This document shows positions 47,343 through 55,528 of a stretch of 64,000 nt of DNA, piece after piece. The notes under the pieces were generated by a model. It saw only the letters and a list, made by a program, of their open reading frames with translations. It did not search any database and had not been told where the DNA came from. This DNA comes from Nannocystis bainbridge. GTDB taxonomy: Bacteria > Myxococcota_A > Polyangia > Nannocystales > Nannocystaceae. Location of the stretch: positions 1,919,724 through 1,983,723 of the forward strand of contig NZ_JAQNDL010000002.1 in assembly GCF_028368995.1 (NCBI RefSeq), written 5' to 3'. The position numbers and the translations under genes are program-made. The number at the start of each line of letters is the position of its first letter. Position 1 is the first letter of the stretch.

Positions 47343-48320
47343 ATGAAGGGCGAGCGTTGCGTGCTGTTACTGTCACACAGCGCCGAACCGCTGTGCACCG
47401 ACGCCGTCGCGGGTGCCCTCGCGCGCCGCGGCGCGCGGGCCGTGCGGCTCGACACCGATGATTTCCCGGCCGCGCTGGCGCTGCGCGGCGAGCTCGGGTT
47501 CCCCGGCGCGCGCGGGCTCGTGCTCGACGATCGGCCGCTCGTCGCCGACTCGGTGTGGCTGTGGCGGGTCTGGCCGGCCCGGCTCGATCCGCGCCTGCCC
47601 GCCGAACACCACGAGGCCGCCCAGCGCGAGAGCTTCGCCGCCCTGCGCGGCCTGCTGGACCTCTTGCCCGGCGTCCCCTGGATCGATGCGCTCGACGCCG
47701 GTCGCGCGGCCGACGACAAGGCCCGCCAACTCCGCCTCGCCTGCGACCTCGGCCTCACGATCCCTCCGACTCTGATCACCGCCGAACCCGCGGCCGTGCG
47801 CGAGTTCTTCGCCGCGCACGCCGGCCAGGTCGTCGCCAAGCTGCAGACGCCGCTGCGCCAGACGATGCGCGGCGGCGGCCTGCCGACCCGCCTGCTGCGG
47901 CGCGACGACCTCGAGGCGCTCGCCGGCCTCCGTCACTGTCCGATGATCTTCCAACGATATGTCCCGAAGGCCATGGAGCTGCGGATCGCCTGGGTCGACG
48001 GCCGGGCCCTCTGCGGCGCGCTCGACGGCGCCCGCTGCGGCGTCGACTGGCGCTACGAGTGCAGCGCGGACTGGCAGTCCCACGCCTTGCCCGAGCCGGT
48101 CCACCTGCGCCTGGCCGCGCTCATGGCCCGGCTCGGCCTGCGCCAGGGGGCCATCGACATGATCGTCACCCCGGCCGGCGACTACGTGTTCCTCGAGGTC
48201 AACCCCACCGGCGAATGGATGATGCTGGAGAAAGAGCTCGGCCTGCCGATCAGCGAGGCGCTGGCCCAGGCTCTGCTCCGGCTGGCGAATGATTCACAGC
48301 GAGAGGCATGCAAGCCATGA
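47343..48320 (+). CDS. MvdC/MdnB-like ATP-grasp ligase (graspetide amide-forming type)
   Basis: This 325-residue cytosolic ATP-grasp enzyme should form a lactam (Lys side-chain to Glu/Asp) in the precursor core. The N-terminal pre-ATP-grasp part (VLLLSHSAEPL, then LDTDDFPAALAL) is followed by the nucleotide-binding domain with KLQTPLRQTMRGGGL. The active-site FQRYVPKAMELRI (about 203-215) and Mg2+-binding FLEVNPTGEWMMLE (about 283-296) complete the domain. FLEVNPTGEWMM with no YPPYFP-type end resembles MvdC rather than MvdD. It lies 29 bp after the precursor stop and overlaps the next ligase. The codon stretch TATGTCC-CGAA-GGCCATG inside the active-site motif is a repeat-family hairpin. Confidence 0.85.
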   Translation: MKGERCVLLLSHSAEPLCTDAVAGALARRGARAVRLDTDDFPAALALRGELGFPGARGLVLDDRPLVADSVWLWRVWPARLDPRLPAEHHEAAQRESFAALRGLLDLLPGVPWIDALDAGRAADDKARQLRLACDLGLTIPPTLITAEPAAVREFFAAHAGQVVAKLQTPLRQTMRGGGLPTRLLRRDDLEALAGLRHCPMIFQRYVPKAMELRIAWVDGRALCGALDGARCGVDWRYECSADWQSHALPEPVHLRLAALMARLGLRQGAIDMIVTPAGDYVFLEVNPTGEWMMLEKELGLPISEALAQALLRLANDSQREACKP

Positions 48321-49321
48321 AGGTCGTGATGATCACGTTCTCCGGCGATCAGACCGGCAAGCTCGACGAATTGCGGCAGCACCTCGAGGCGCGCGGCGCC
48401 GAGGTCCTGCGCTTCGACACCGACCGCTTCCCCTGCGAGGCCCAGGCGTGGTTCCGCCAGGACGGCGAGCGCGAGGAGCTCCGCCTGCGCTGCGACGGCC
48501 AGGAGGTTCGGCTCGAGCCCGGCGACGCGATCTGGTACCGGCGCGCGCGCTGGGCCGAGAAGCTGCCGCCGTCGCTGTCGCGCCCGCTCCGCCACGGCTG
48601 CGTGCTCGAGTCCGAAGCGCTGCTGCGCGGCATGCTGGCCGCCGCGCCCTGCTTCGTCATGGACCCGCCCGACCGCGTGCGCGAGCGCGGCCACAAGCCC
48701 GCCCAGCAGCGGCTGGCCCGCGAGCTCGGCCTCGCTACCCCGCGCACCTTGATGACCAACGACCCGGCCGAGGCGCGCGAGTTCATCACCTCCTGCCCGC
48801 ACGGCGCGATCGCCAAGATGCTGTCCGCCTTCGCCGTGCACGACCTCGACGGCGACGAGCAGGTCGTCTTCACCACCGCCCTGCGCGACGACCACCTCGC
48901 CCGGCTCGACGACCTGCGCCTGGCGCCGATGGTGTTTCAGGAGCAGGTCCGCAAGCGGCTCGAGCTGCGCATCACCGTGGTCGGCAGCCGCATGTTCGCC
49001 GCCGCCGTCGACTCGCAGCGGGTCGCCGGCGCCGAGGTCGACTGGCGCGAGCGCGGCGTCACCCTGCTGCCGTCGTGGCTCCCGTACGAGCTCCCGCCCG
49101 CGGTCGAGCGGGCGCTGGAGCGCTACATGGAGCGCATCGGCATGCAGTACAGCGCGATCGACATGCTCGTCGATCCCGCCGGGCGCCACGTATTCCTCGA
49201 GGCCAACCCCGCGGGCGAGTGCTTCTGGCTCGAGTACTATCCGCCGCACTTCCCGCTGACCGCGACGATCGCCGACGTGCTCGTCGGCGCCCCCGGAGCG
49301 CGGCGGACGACCCGTTCGTGA
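48317..49321 (+). CDS. MvdD/MdnC-like ATP-grasp ligase (graspetide ester-forming type)
   Basis: This 334-residue cytosolic ATP-grasp enzyme should form the omega-ester (Thr/Ser to Asp/Glu) rings, normally the first crosslinks. Features match MdnC: VVMITFSGDQ and FDTDRFP at the start, IWYRRARW in the pre-grasp part, KMLSAFAVHD and FQEQVRKRLELRITVVG in the ATP-binding region, FLEANPAGECFWLEYYPP (Mg2+ site) and TIADVLVG at the end. The length is typical. ATG 48317 overlaps the upstream TGA (ATGA); ATG 48308 is an alternative start. The tandem order precursor, MvdC-like, MvdD-like, ABC exporter matches microviridin clusters such as mdnA-B-C-E; no mdnD acetyltransferase is present. Confidence 0.87.
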   Translation: MKVVMITFSGDQTGKLDELRQHLEARGAEVLRFDTDRFPCEAQAWFRQDGEREELRLRCDGQEVRLEPGDAIWYRRARWAEKLPPSLSRPLRHGCVLESEALLRGMLAAAPCFVMDPPDRVRERGHKPAQQRLARELGLATPRTLMTNDPAEAREFITSCPHGAIAKMLSAFAVHDLDGDEQVVFTTALRDDHLARLDDLRLAPMVFQEQVRKRLELRITVVGSRMFAAAVDSQRVAGAEVDWRERGVTLLPSWLPYELPPAVERALERYMERIGMQYSAIDMLVDPAGRHVFLEANPAGECFWLEYYPPHFPLTATIADVLVGAPGARRTTRS

Positions 49322-49328
49322 CGCCGCG

Positions 49329-51137
49329 ATGACGACCGCGGGCGAACCCTCGACCGACGGCCTGCGGGTCCGCCTCGCCCGCGGCGCCCGGGCCGTGCGG
49401 ATGGCCTGGCGCAGCGCCCCGACGATCGCCGCGCTGTGGATCGCCGCGCTCACGATCGCCGCGCTCGTGCCGATCGCCGTCGCCTGGATCGGCAAGGCCC
49501 TCGTCGACGCGATCGTCGCCGGCGCGACCGACCGGGCCCTCGCGTGGCTGGTCGGCGAGATGCTGCTGATCGTCGGCCTCGGCCTGGTCCAGCGGGCCGC
49601 CGGCACCTTGCGCGGCCTCCTCGGCGCCCGCCTCGGGCTCGCGGTCAACCTCGAGATCCTTCACAAGACCCAGCACCTCGAGCTGCGCCACTTCCAGGAC
49701 CCCGACTTCTACGATCAGCTCACGCGGGCCCGCCGCGAGGCCAGCCACCGGCCCCTCGCCGTCGCCGCCGAGCTGCTCGGCCTGGCCGGCGCGCTCGTCA
49801 CCTTGCTGGGCTTCGTCGCCCTCCTCCTCAGCTACAGCGTCATCGCCGTCGGCATGCTGCTCGTCGCCGCGGTCCCGGCCGCCCTCGCCGAGCTGCGGTT
49901 CTCTCGCGCGACCTTCGAGCTGCGCAACCGGCGGGCCAGCGACGCGCGCATGCTCGGCTACCTCGAGCACGTGCTCGCCAGCGACGAGCACGCCAAGGAG
50001 GTGATGACCCTCGACCTCGGCCCGCTGCTGCTCGAGCGCTGGCGCCGGCTCGGCGAGGGGCTGTGGCACGAAGAGCGCGGCCTCGCCATCGCCCGCCTGC
50101 GCTCGGTCGCCCTGCTGTCGCAGCTCGGCACCCTCTCGTTCTACGGCTGCTACGGCGCCGTCGTCGTCCAGGCCGCCCGCGGCCAGCTCGGCCTCGGCGA
50201 GCTGACGATGTACGCCTTCGTCTTTCGCCAGGGTCAGGCCGCGTTTCAGACCATCCTGCTCGGGCTCGGCGCCCTCTACGAGCACGACCTCTACATGTCG
50301 AACCTGCTGCGCTTCCTCGCCATCCCCGTGGCGCCGACGCAGCCTCCGCGGCTCCCCGCCGCGCCCGCGCGAGGCGAGCGCGGGATCCGCTTCGAGGGCG
50401 TCGGCTTCCGTTACCCCGATCAAGACGGCTTCGCGCTGCGCAACATCGACCTGTCCATCGGGCCAGGCGAGACCGTCGCCCTCGTCGGCCCCAACGGCGC
50501 CGGCAAGTCGACGTTCATCAAGCTGCTCGCGGGCCTCTACGAGCCGACCGAGGGCCGGATCCTGCTCGACGGCCGCGACCTCCGCGACATCCCGCGCCCC
50601 GAGCTGCGCCGCCGGCTCGCCGTCGTCTTCCAGGACTACAATCAATACCAATTGTCCGCGCGCGAGAACGTCGGCTTCGGCGACCCCGCCCACGTCGGCG
50701 ACGACGCGCGGATCACCGCCGCGCTCGCGGCCGGCGGCGCCGCCGACGTCGTCGCCGCCCTGCCGGTCGGCCTCGACGCCCAGCTCGGCCGCTGGTTCGC
50801 CGGCGGCGTCGAGCTCTCGGGCGGACAGTGGCAGCGCATCGCCCTCGCCCGGGCCTTCATGCGGCGTGACGCCGACGTCATGATCCTCGACGAGCCGACC
50901 GCCGCCCTCGACGTCGACGCCGAAGCCGAGGTCTTCACGCGCGTCCGCGAGCTCGCCGCCGGCCGCATCGTCTGCCTGATCTCGCACCGCTTCGCCAACG
51001 TGCGCGTGGCCGACCGGATCGTCGTGCTGGCCGCCAGCGGCGTCGTCGAGCAGGGCGACCACAGCCGGCTGCTCGCCGCTGACGGCGTCTACGCGGCCAT
51101 GTTCCGCAAGCAGGCCCGCGGCTACGCGTGCGACTGA
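49329..51137 (+). CDS. ABC exporter (fused permease-ATPase) of the graspetide cluster
   Basis: This is a 602-residue half-transporter acting as a homodimer. Six N-terminal transmembrane helices span about 25-320, with an ATP-binding domain at about 345-600. The latter has Walker A VGPNGAGKST, a Q-loop in VFQDYNQYQ, signature ELSGGQWQR, Walker B DVMILDEPTAALD and H-loop ISHRFANV. No N-terminal C39 peptidase or other domain precedes the helices, so leader removal needs another protease. It starts 8 nt after the MvdD-like stop and is analogous to MdnE of microviridin loci. The CCTGTCC-ATCG-GGCCAGG hairpin (about 50450-50467) encodes DLSIGPGE before Walker A. Confidence 0.88.
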   Translation: MTTAGEPSTDGLRVRLARGARAVRMAWRSAPTIAALWIAALTIAALVPIAVAWIGKALVDAIVAGATDRALAWLVGEMLLIVGLGLVQRAAGTLRGLLGARLGLAVNLEILHKTQHLELRHFQDPDFYDQLTRARREASHRPLAVAAELLGLAGALVTLLGFVALLLSYSVIAVGMLLVAAVPAALAELRFSRATFELRNRRASDARMLGYLEHVLASDEHAKEVMTLDLGPLLLERWRRLGEGLWHEERGLAIARLRSVALLSQLGTLSFYGCYGAVVVQAARGQLGLGELTMYAFVFRQGQAAFQTILLGLGALYEHDLYMSNLLRFLAIPVAPTQPPRLPAAPARGERGIRFEGVGFRYPDQDGFALRNIDLSIGPGETVALVGPNGAGKSTFIKLLAGLYEPTEGRILLDGRDLRDIPRPELRRRLAVVFQDYNQYQLSARENVGFGDPAHVGDDARITAALAAGGAADVVAALPVGLDAQLGRWFAGGVELSGGQWQRIALARAFMRRDADVMILDEPTAALDVDAEAEVFTRVRELAAGRIVCLISHRFANVRVADRIVVLAASGVVEQGDHSRLLAADGVYAAMFRKQARGYACD

Positions 51138-51199
51138 ACTGCCCGCCGCGCGCGCCTGCAAGCGCCCGCATCGGCGACCTCCGCGGGCGCGTCGATGTT

Positions 51200-52111
51200 A
51201 TGCCTCGAGCCATGTACCGCGCCCTCGCGACCTTCCGCCTGCCTGACGGCACGGCGCGCTCGCTCGGCCCCGGCGACATCATCGGCCGGCTGTGGAGCGC
51301 CGCCCTGCAGCTCGACGATCCGCGGATCTCCGAGGGCCACGCGATGCTCAGCCTGCGCAGCGGCGACCTGTGGCTGCTCGCCCTGCGCCGCCGGCTCGGC
51401 GTCGAGGGTCGCAGCGTCGGCGAAGTGCGGCTCGTGCCCGGACTCCGGATCGCGCTGGCGCACGGCCTCGAGGTCGGGGTCGAGCGCGTCGACCTGCCCG
51501 CCAGCGCTCTGGCGATCGAAGCGCCCGGGCTCCCGACCACCGTGCTGCCCGGCCTGTGCTCGTTGCGCGCCCGCCCGCAGATCGAGCTGTCGTCCCGCCA
51601 TCAGCCCGACGCGCCGTGCATCCTGTGGGACACCTGCGACGGCTGGCGGCGCTCGCAGGGCGGCCTGACCGTCCCGCTGGAGGTCGGCGACGCCTGGGAC
51701 GTCGACGGCGTCCCGTTCCGCGCGGTGGCGATGCCGGTCGGCGCCGCCGGCCTGTCGCCCACGCGCGTGACCGGCGGCATCGATCCGCCGCTGCGCATCG
51801 TGACGGCGTGGGAGACCGCGCAAGTCCAGGCCGGCGACGCGCCGCCCGTGGTCTTCTCCGGCGTGCACGCGCGGATCCTGTCCGAGCTCGCCGCGCTCCG
51901 CGGACCCGCGTCCTGGGAGGTCGTCGCGCGCGAGGTGTGGCCCGACGAAGACGACGCATGGGTCCTGCGCAAGCGCTGGGACGTGAACCTCGGCCGCCTG
52001 CGCGCTCGCCTGCGCGAGGGCGGCGTGCGTACCGATCTGGTGCGAGCCGCCGGCACCGGCCAGGTCGAGCTCGTGCTGCGCCGACACGACGAGCTCGACG
52101 ATCGCGGCTGA
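51200..52111 (+). CDS. FHA-domain winged-helix transcriptional regulator
   Basis: This is a 303-residue cytosolic protein. The N-terminal FHA-like domain (about 6-100) shows GR at 29-30 and S-x-x-H (S44, H47), the residues that bind phospho-Thr. The middle is an uncharacterised domain. The C-terminal winged helix (about 215-300) reads LSELAALRGPASWEVVAREVWPD, then RKRWDVNLGRLRARLREGG. It resembles the OmpR/PhoB type with recognition helix and wing. The protein is thus a candidate phospho-dependent DNA-binding regulator. It follows the exporter by 62 bp on the same strand and precedes twin promoter element 2. The Ser/Thr kinase at 43947 is its natural partner by context. ATG 51200 or 51212 may be used. 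Confidence 0.77.
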   Translation: MPRAMYRALATFRLPDGTARSLGPGDIIGRLWSAALQLDDPRISEGHAMLSLRSGDLWLLALRRRLGVEGRSVGEVRLVPGLRIALAHGLEVGVERVDLPASALAIEAPGLPTTVLPGLCSLRARPQIELSSRHQPDAPCILWDTCDGWRRSQGGLTVPLEVGDAWDVDGVPFRAVAMPVGAAGLSPTRVTGGIDPPLRIVTAWETAQVQAGDAPPVVFSGVHARILSELAALRGPASWEVVAREVWPDEDDAWVLRKRWDVNLGRLRARLREGGVRTDLVRAAGTGQVELVLRRHDELDDRG

Positions 52112-52150
52112 ATCATCACAGTCGCGACGATGCCCCGCGCAGGTCCGCGC

Positions 52151-52201
52151 TGTTGGATCGGCGTGGGTTTGCAGCGACCGCCGCGCCGCTATCCTGGCGG
52201 C
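52151..52201 (+). promoter_or_regulatory. Twin promoter element 2 with leaderless start
   Basis: TGTTGGATCGGCGTGGG (52151-52167), TTGCAGCG (52169-52176), then CTATCCT (52189-52195) match element 1 at 47009 in order and spacing. The TATCCT box ends 6 nt before ATG 52202, so the transcript would start on or next to the start codon. No Shine-Dalgarno is present. Confidence 0.6.
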
Positions 52202-52897
52202 ATGTCCATCACGAATCGCGTACTCACGACCGTAATCACCGTAGTCGCCGGCGCCGCCACGCTCACGCCTGCGTCCGCCGCCGCGAACCCCTGCCAATCC
52301 GAATGGGTCAAGTTCAAGAATTTCTTCGACCAGAACGGCGCCAAGATCGCCCGCGGGATCTGCCAGCTCGTCAACAAGAGCGACGCCGTCGCCGCCAAGA
52401 AGTGCGTCGACGACTTCGACGCCGCCAAGCAGAAGATCGACGCCAAGCTGGCCGAGTACAACGCCAAGGCCGACGATTCGCAGTGGAAGATCGGCCCGCG
52501 CGGCCTCGGTGAGGCCACCTGGGCCACCGGCACCTTGCTCGGCGAGCGCACCTTCGCCGGCGCGCCGGTCCTTTCCGACAACTGGCGCCTCGAGCTGCAG
52601 CGCACCGGCGGCAAGGCCACCAAGCCGATGCGCGGCACCGTCTGCTTCCTCGACGCCGACGGCAACCTGGCCCTCCCGGCCGCCACCTTCGCCATCGACG
52701 CCGGCCGCCCGAACTACGACAACACCTTCACCGGCGTCGCCGGCCTCAGCCCCGTGATCCTGCTCGAGAAGCCGCTCGGCCTCAACGGCCACCAGTACCA
52801 GATCCGCGGCACCCGGGGCGTCGAGCCGACGGTCGTCCGCGAGGCCCGCCAGGTCGACACGACGGCCGCCAAGGCCGCCAAGATGCGCGGTCAGTGA
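52202..52897 (+). CDS. Secreted protein of unknown function sharing the graspetide promoter
   Basis: This is a 231-residue protein. The signal peptide is about residues 1-26 (VLTTVITVVAGAATLTPASA), with a mature part that includes CQSEWVKFKNFFDQNGAKIA (residues 30-49), Lys/Asp-rich helices with Cys, and a strand-rich second half (NWRLELQRT, then TFAIDAGRPNYDNTF). No domain is recognised. Its promoter element duplicates that of the graspetide precursor, and the FHA regulator gene precedes it. It may be an immunity, carrier or accessory factor of the peptide, or merely part of the same regulon. The start is fixed by the signal peptide and the -10 spacing. Confidence 0.68.
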   Translation: MSITNRVLTTVITVVAGAATLTPASAAANPCQSEWVKFKNFFDQNGAKIARGICQLVNKSDAVAAKKCVDDFDAAKQKIDAKLAEYNAKADDSQWKIGPRGLGEATWATGTLLGERTFAGAPVLSDNWRLELQRTGGKATKPMRGTVCFLDADGNLALPAATFAIDAGRPNYDNTFTGVAGLSPVILLEKPLGLNGHQYQIRGTRGVEPTVVREARQVDTTAAKAAKMRGQ

Positions 52898-53256
52898 ACC
52901 CGCGCGCGACCTCAATTCGCGCCCGCGCCTCACATGTCCGGAGAGACATATCATCACAGTACGCCGCCTCGTCCGCCCCCGGGCGAGCGCGGCCTGTCCT
53001 CGGCCGTGCCGCGCCGACCTGTCCCCGAGGACATGCCCATGCCCCGCGGCCGGTCGCGCTCCCTCGCGCGGATCGTCGCGCCCCGGTCCTCCGCACCGGA
53101 AGGCCGCGGCCAGGGCTCATCCCGCGGAAGTGTCCGTACGCCCCCGATCCGGGCCCGCCCCGACCCATATCACCCGACCAGCGGAGGCCGGCATGTCCGC
53201 CCCGGCCCCCAACATCCCACGCATGGTTCCACGCTTTCGCCGGAGCGCGCCGCGGG
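52898..53256. repeat. Intergenic region with CATGTCC/CCTGTCC hairpins
   Basis: No gene is evident in this 360-bp stretch. Hairpins include ACATGTCC-GGAG-AGACATA (52932-52950) and CCTGTCCTCGGCCGTG-type plus CCTGTCC-CCGA-GGACATG (52990-53040). The remaining open frames are Arg/Pro-rich shadows. Confidence 0.5.
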
Positions 53257-53268
53257 TACACTCGGCCG
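53257..53268 (+). promoter_or_regulatory. Leaderless-type promoter of the beta-helix lipoprotein
   Basis: TACACT at 53257-53262 ends 6 nt before ATG 53269. No Shine-Dalgarno is present. Confidence 0.45.
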
Positions 53269-55365
53269 ATGCGGCTTATCCACGCGCCTGCGCTTGCGAC
53301 CCTCCTCTTGAATGCGGCGTGTCCGGCCGGCGGCGGCGACACCGATGCCACCGCCACCGATGGCCCCGCCACCGACGCCACCGATGGCACCGACGCCACC
53401 AGCAACGGCAGCGCGCCGACCGAGGCCGGCAGCGAGGCCACCTCGCAGCCGACCACGATGAGCGACCCGACTGACACCGGCGTCGGCCCCACCACCGAGG
53501 GCGGTGACGGCAACCTCGAGGTCACCATCGTCGGCGACGGCAGCGTCACCGCCGATCCGCCCGGCCAGACCTGCAGCGAGGCCGCCTGCGCCTTCGAAGT
53601 GCCCGCGGGCCCCGTCGCGTTGACCGCCGCCGCGGACGCCGGCAGCCGCTTCGCCGGCTGGTCGGGCGACTGCAGCGGCACCGACCTCATGACCGAGGTC
53701 GTGCTCGAGACCACCGCCAGCTGCACCGCCACCTTCGAGTCGCTGCCCGAGGGCGCGCTGCCGGCCAGCATCGCCGCCAGCCGCGAGATCGTGCGCGTCC
53801 CGGCCGACGACGCCCCCGCGAGCGACAGCGAGACGACGCTGACGATCACCACCGCGGCCCTGCTGACCGGCGTGCACTGGACCGTGCTCGCGGCCGACGA
53901 CGGCAGCGAGATCGCCAGCGCCGACGGCCTCGAGTACGTCTTCACCTGCCCCGACGGCCGCCGCGACTACGACGTCCGCGCCACCCTCACCGACGGCCAG
54001 GTCCAGAGCACCCTGTTCGAGCGCCGGCTCGTCACCTGCGTCCCGCCGCGCAGCGACGCCGGCCGCACCGTCCACACCGCCGACATCGGCACGGCCTCGT
54101 ACTTCCAGAACGGTGAGATCGGCGGCGTCAAGGTCCAGCCGGGCGACCTCGTGCGGATCTCCGGCCAGGCGAACAGCGACTTCGCCTTCTTCAACTTCCA
54201 GGGCACCGCCGACGCGCCGATCCACATCATCAACGACGGCGCCGTCCGCAACGACGACACCAGCTGGCTGATGCACCTCATCAACTGTCAGCACGTCATC
54301 ATCGACGGCAAGGGCAGCGACGACGTCGAATACGGCTTCACCCTCACCAACACCGGCGCCGGCGGCCAGGCCGTGTTCGTCCGCAATTACACGCAGGGCA
54401 GCAACACCAGCGCCGGCTCGACCGACATCGAGATCTTCGGCGTCGAGATCGCCGACGGCCCCGACAGCGGCTTTCGCATCTGGAACGGCGGCAGCGACGA
54501 GTTCAACGCCGACAACTGGACCTTCGAGGACCTCCGGCTGCACCACAACTTCGTCCACGACGTCCTCGCCGAGGGCTTCTACGTCGGCTACTTCACCGAC
54601 AGCGTCGATTTGCAGCCGCCGTCCTACCCGATCGTCGACGCCAAGGTCTACCGCAACCGGGTCGAGGACGCCGGCTGGGACGGCATGCAGTTCGGCTCGT
54701 GTCGCGGCGGCCTCGAGGTCCACGACAACCTCGTCACCGGCTCGGGCCACGCCGATGAGCCCAACCAGCGCTCCTCCTTGCAGTGGAACCCCGGCAACAG
54801 CGGCGCGCTCTACAACAACCGCTTCATCGGCGGCGTGGGCGTCGATCTCCAGGTCGGCTGCACGGGCGGCGACACCAAGATCTTCAGCAACGTGTTCGTC
54901 CACAGCGACGCTGGCTTCTACCTCCACGCCGGCCAGGCCGACGCGCCGCGCTACTGGCTGTTCGCCAACAGCGTCGCCGCGCCGAACGCCGTCGGCCTGC
55001 GCATCAACATGAACAGCGCCCCCGGCAACTGCGCCGCCGCGGCCCCGATCAGCGAGATGCACTACGCCAGCAACCTGATCGTCGGACCCGCCGCCGAATC
55101 GTGGGAGTTCGCGGCCGGCGACGCCGACACTGCCAGCTGGACGCTGGAGCCCAACCTCGCATCCGACGATCTGGCCGGCCTCTGCCTCGACGACGAGCTG
55201 GCGCCGACCTGCGAGTCCTCGCCCGCGCTCGCCGGCGGCGGGGCCGCGCTCGCCGACCTCGGCCTCACCGCCGCCGATCTCCCGGGCGGTCACTTCGTCG
55301 ACATCGACGGCCGCGTGCTCGCCGGCCCGAGCAACTTCGGCGCTCATCAGGCCGCCGGCCAATGA
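53269..55365 (+). CDS. Large lipoprotein with Ig-like repeat and right-handed beta-helix
   Basis: This is a 698-residue predicted lipoprotein. Signal and lipobox LLLNAAC are followed by an Asp/Thr/Gly/Ser linker (about 20-80). A bacterial repeat domain (about 80-155: VTIVGDGSVTADPPGQTC, then FAGWSGDC, CTATF) resembles the divergent InlB-type module. A long parallel beta-helix (about 250-640) has periodic Asn/Gly/Asp and aromatic residues (DGKGSDDVEYGF, VYRNRVEDAGWDGMQFG, NVFVHSDAGFYLHAG). Beta-helix lipoproteins often bind or cleave polysaccharides (pectate-lyase-like), but no catalytic triad is certain. The start sits 6 nt after TACACT. Confidence 0.8.
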   Translation: MRLIHAPALATLLLNAACPAGGGDTDATATDGPATDATDGTDATSNGSAPTEAGSEATSQPTTMSDPTDTGVGPTTEGGDGNLEVTIVGDGSVTADPPGQTCSEAACAFEVPAGPVALTAAADAGSRFAGWSGDCSGTDLMTEVVLETTASCTATFESLPEGALPASIAASREIVRVPADDAPASDSETTLTITTAALLTGVHWTVLAADDGSEIASADGLEYVFTCPDGRRDYDVRATLTDGQVQSTLFERRLVTCVPPRSDAGRTVHTADIGTASYFQNGEIGGVKVQPGDLVRISGQANSDFAFFNFQGTADAPIHIINDGAVRNDDTSWLMHLINCQHVIIDGKGSDDVEYGFTLTNTGAGGQAVFVRNYTQGSNTSAGSTDIEIFGVEIADGPDSGFRIWNGGSDEFNADNWTFEDLRLHHNFVHDVLAEGFYVGYFTDSVDLQPPSYPIVDAKVYRNRVEDAGWDGMQFGSCRGGLEVHDNLVTGSGHADEPNQRSSLQWNPGNSGALYNNRFIGGVGVDLQVGCTGGDTKIFSNVFVHSDAGFYLHAGQADAPRYWLFANSVAAPNAVGLRINMNSAPGNCAAAAPISEMHYASNLIVGPAAESWEFAAGDADTASWTLEPNLASDDLAGLCLDDELAPTCESSPALAGGGAALADLGLTAADLPGGHFVDIDGRVLAGPSNFGAHQAAGQ

Positions 55366-55528
55366 CCATTCGCGAATGTCGACACCGTCCGCGCTGACGG
55401 ACGGGGCAAACTCGCGCCGCCGATGATTGGCCCTCCGGCGGGCCCTGGCGCGCACGATCGCGCCACCCCGCGGCGGCCTCCCCGCGGCCGGTTTACGGTC
55501 TTCCCTCGAGTGAGGCATCCTGGAGGCC

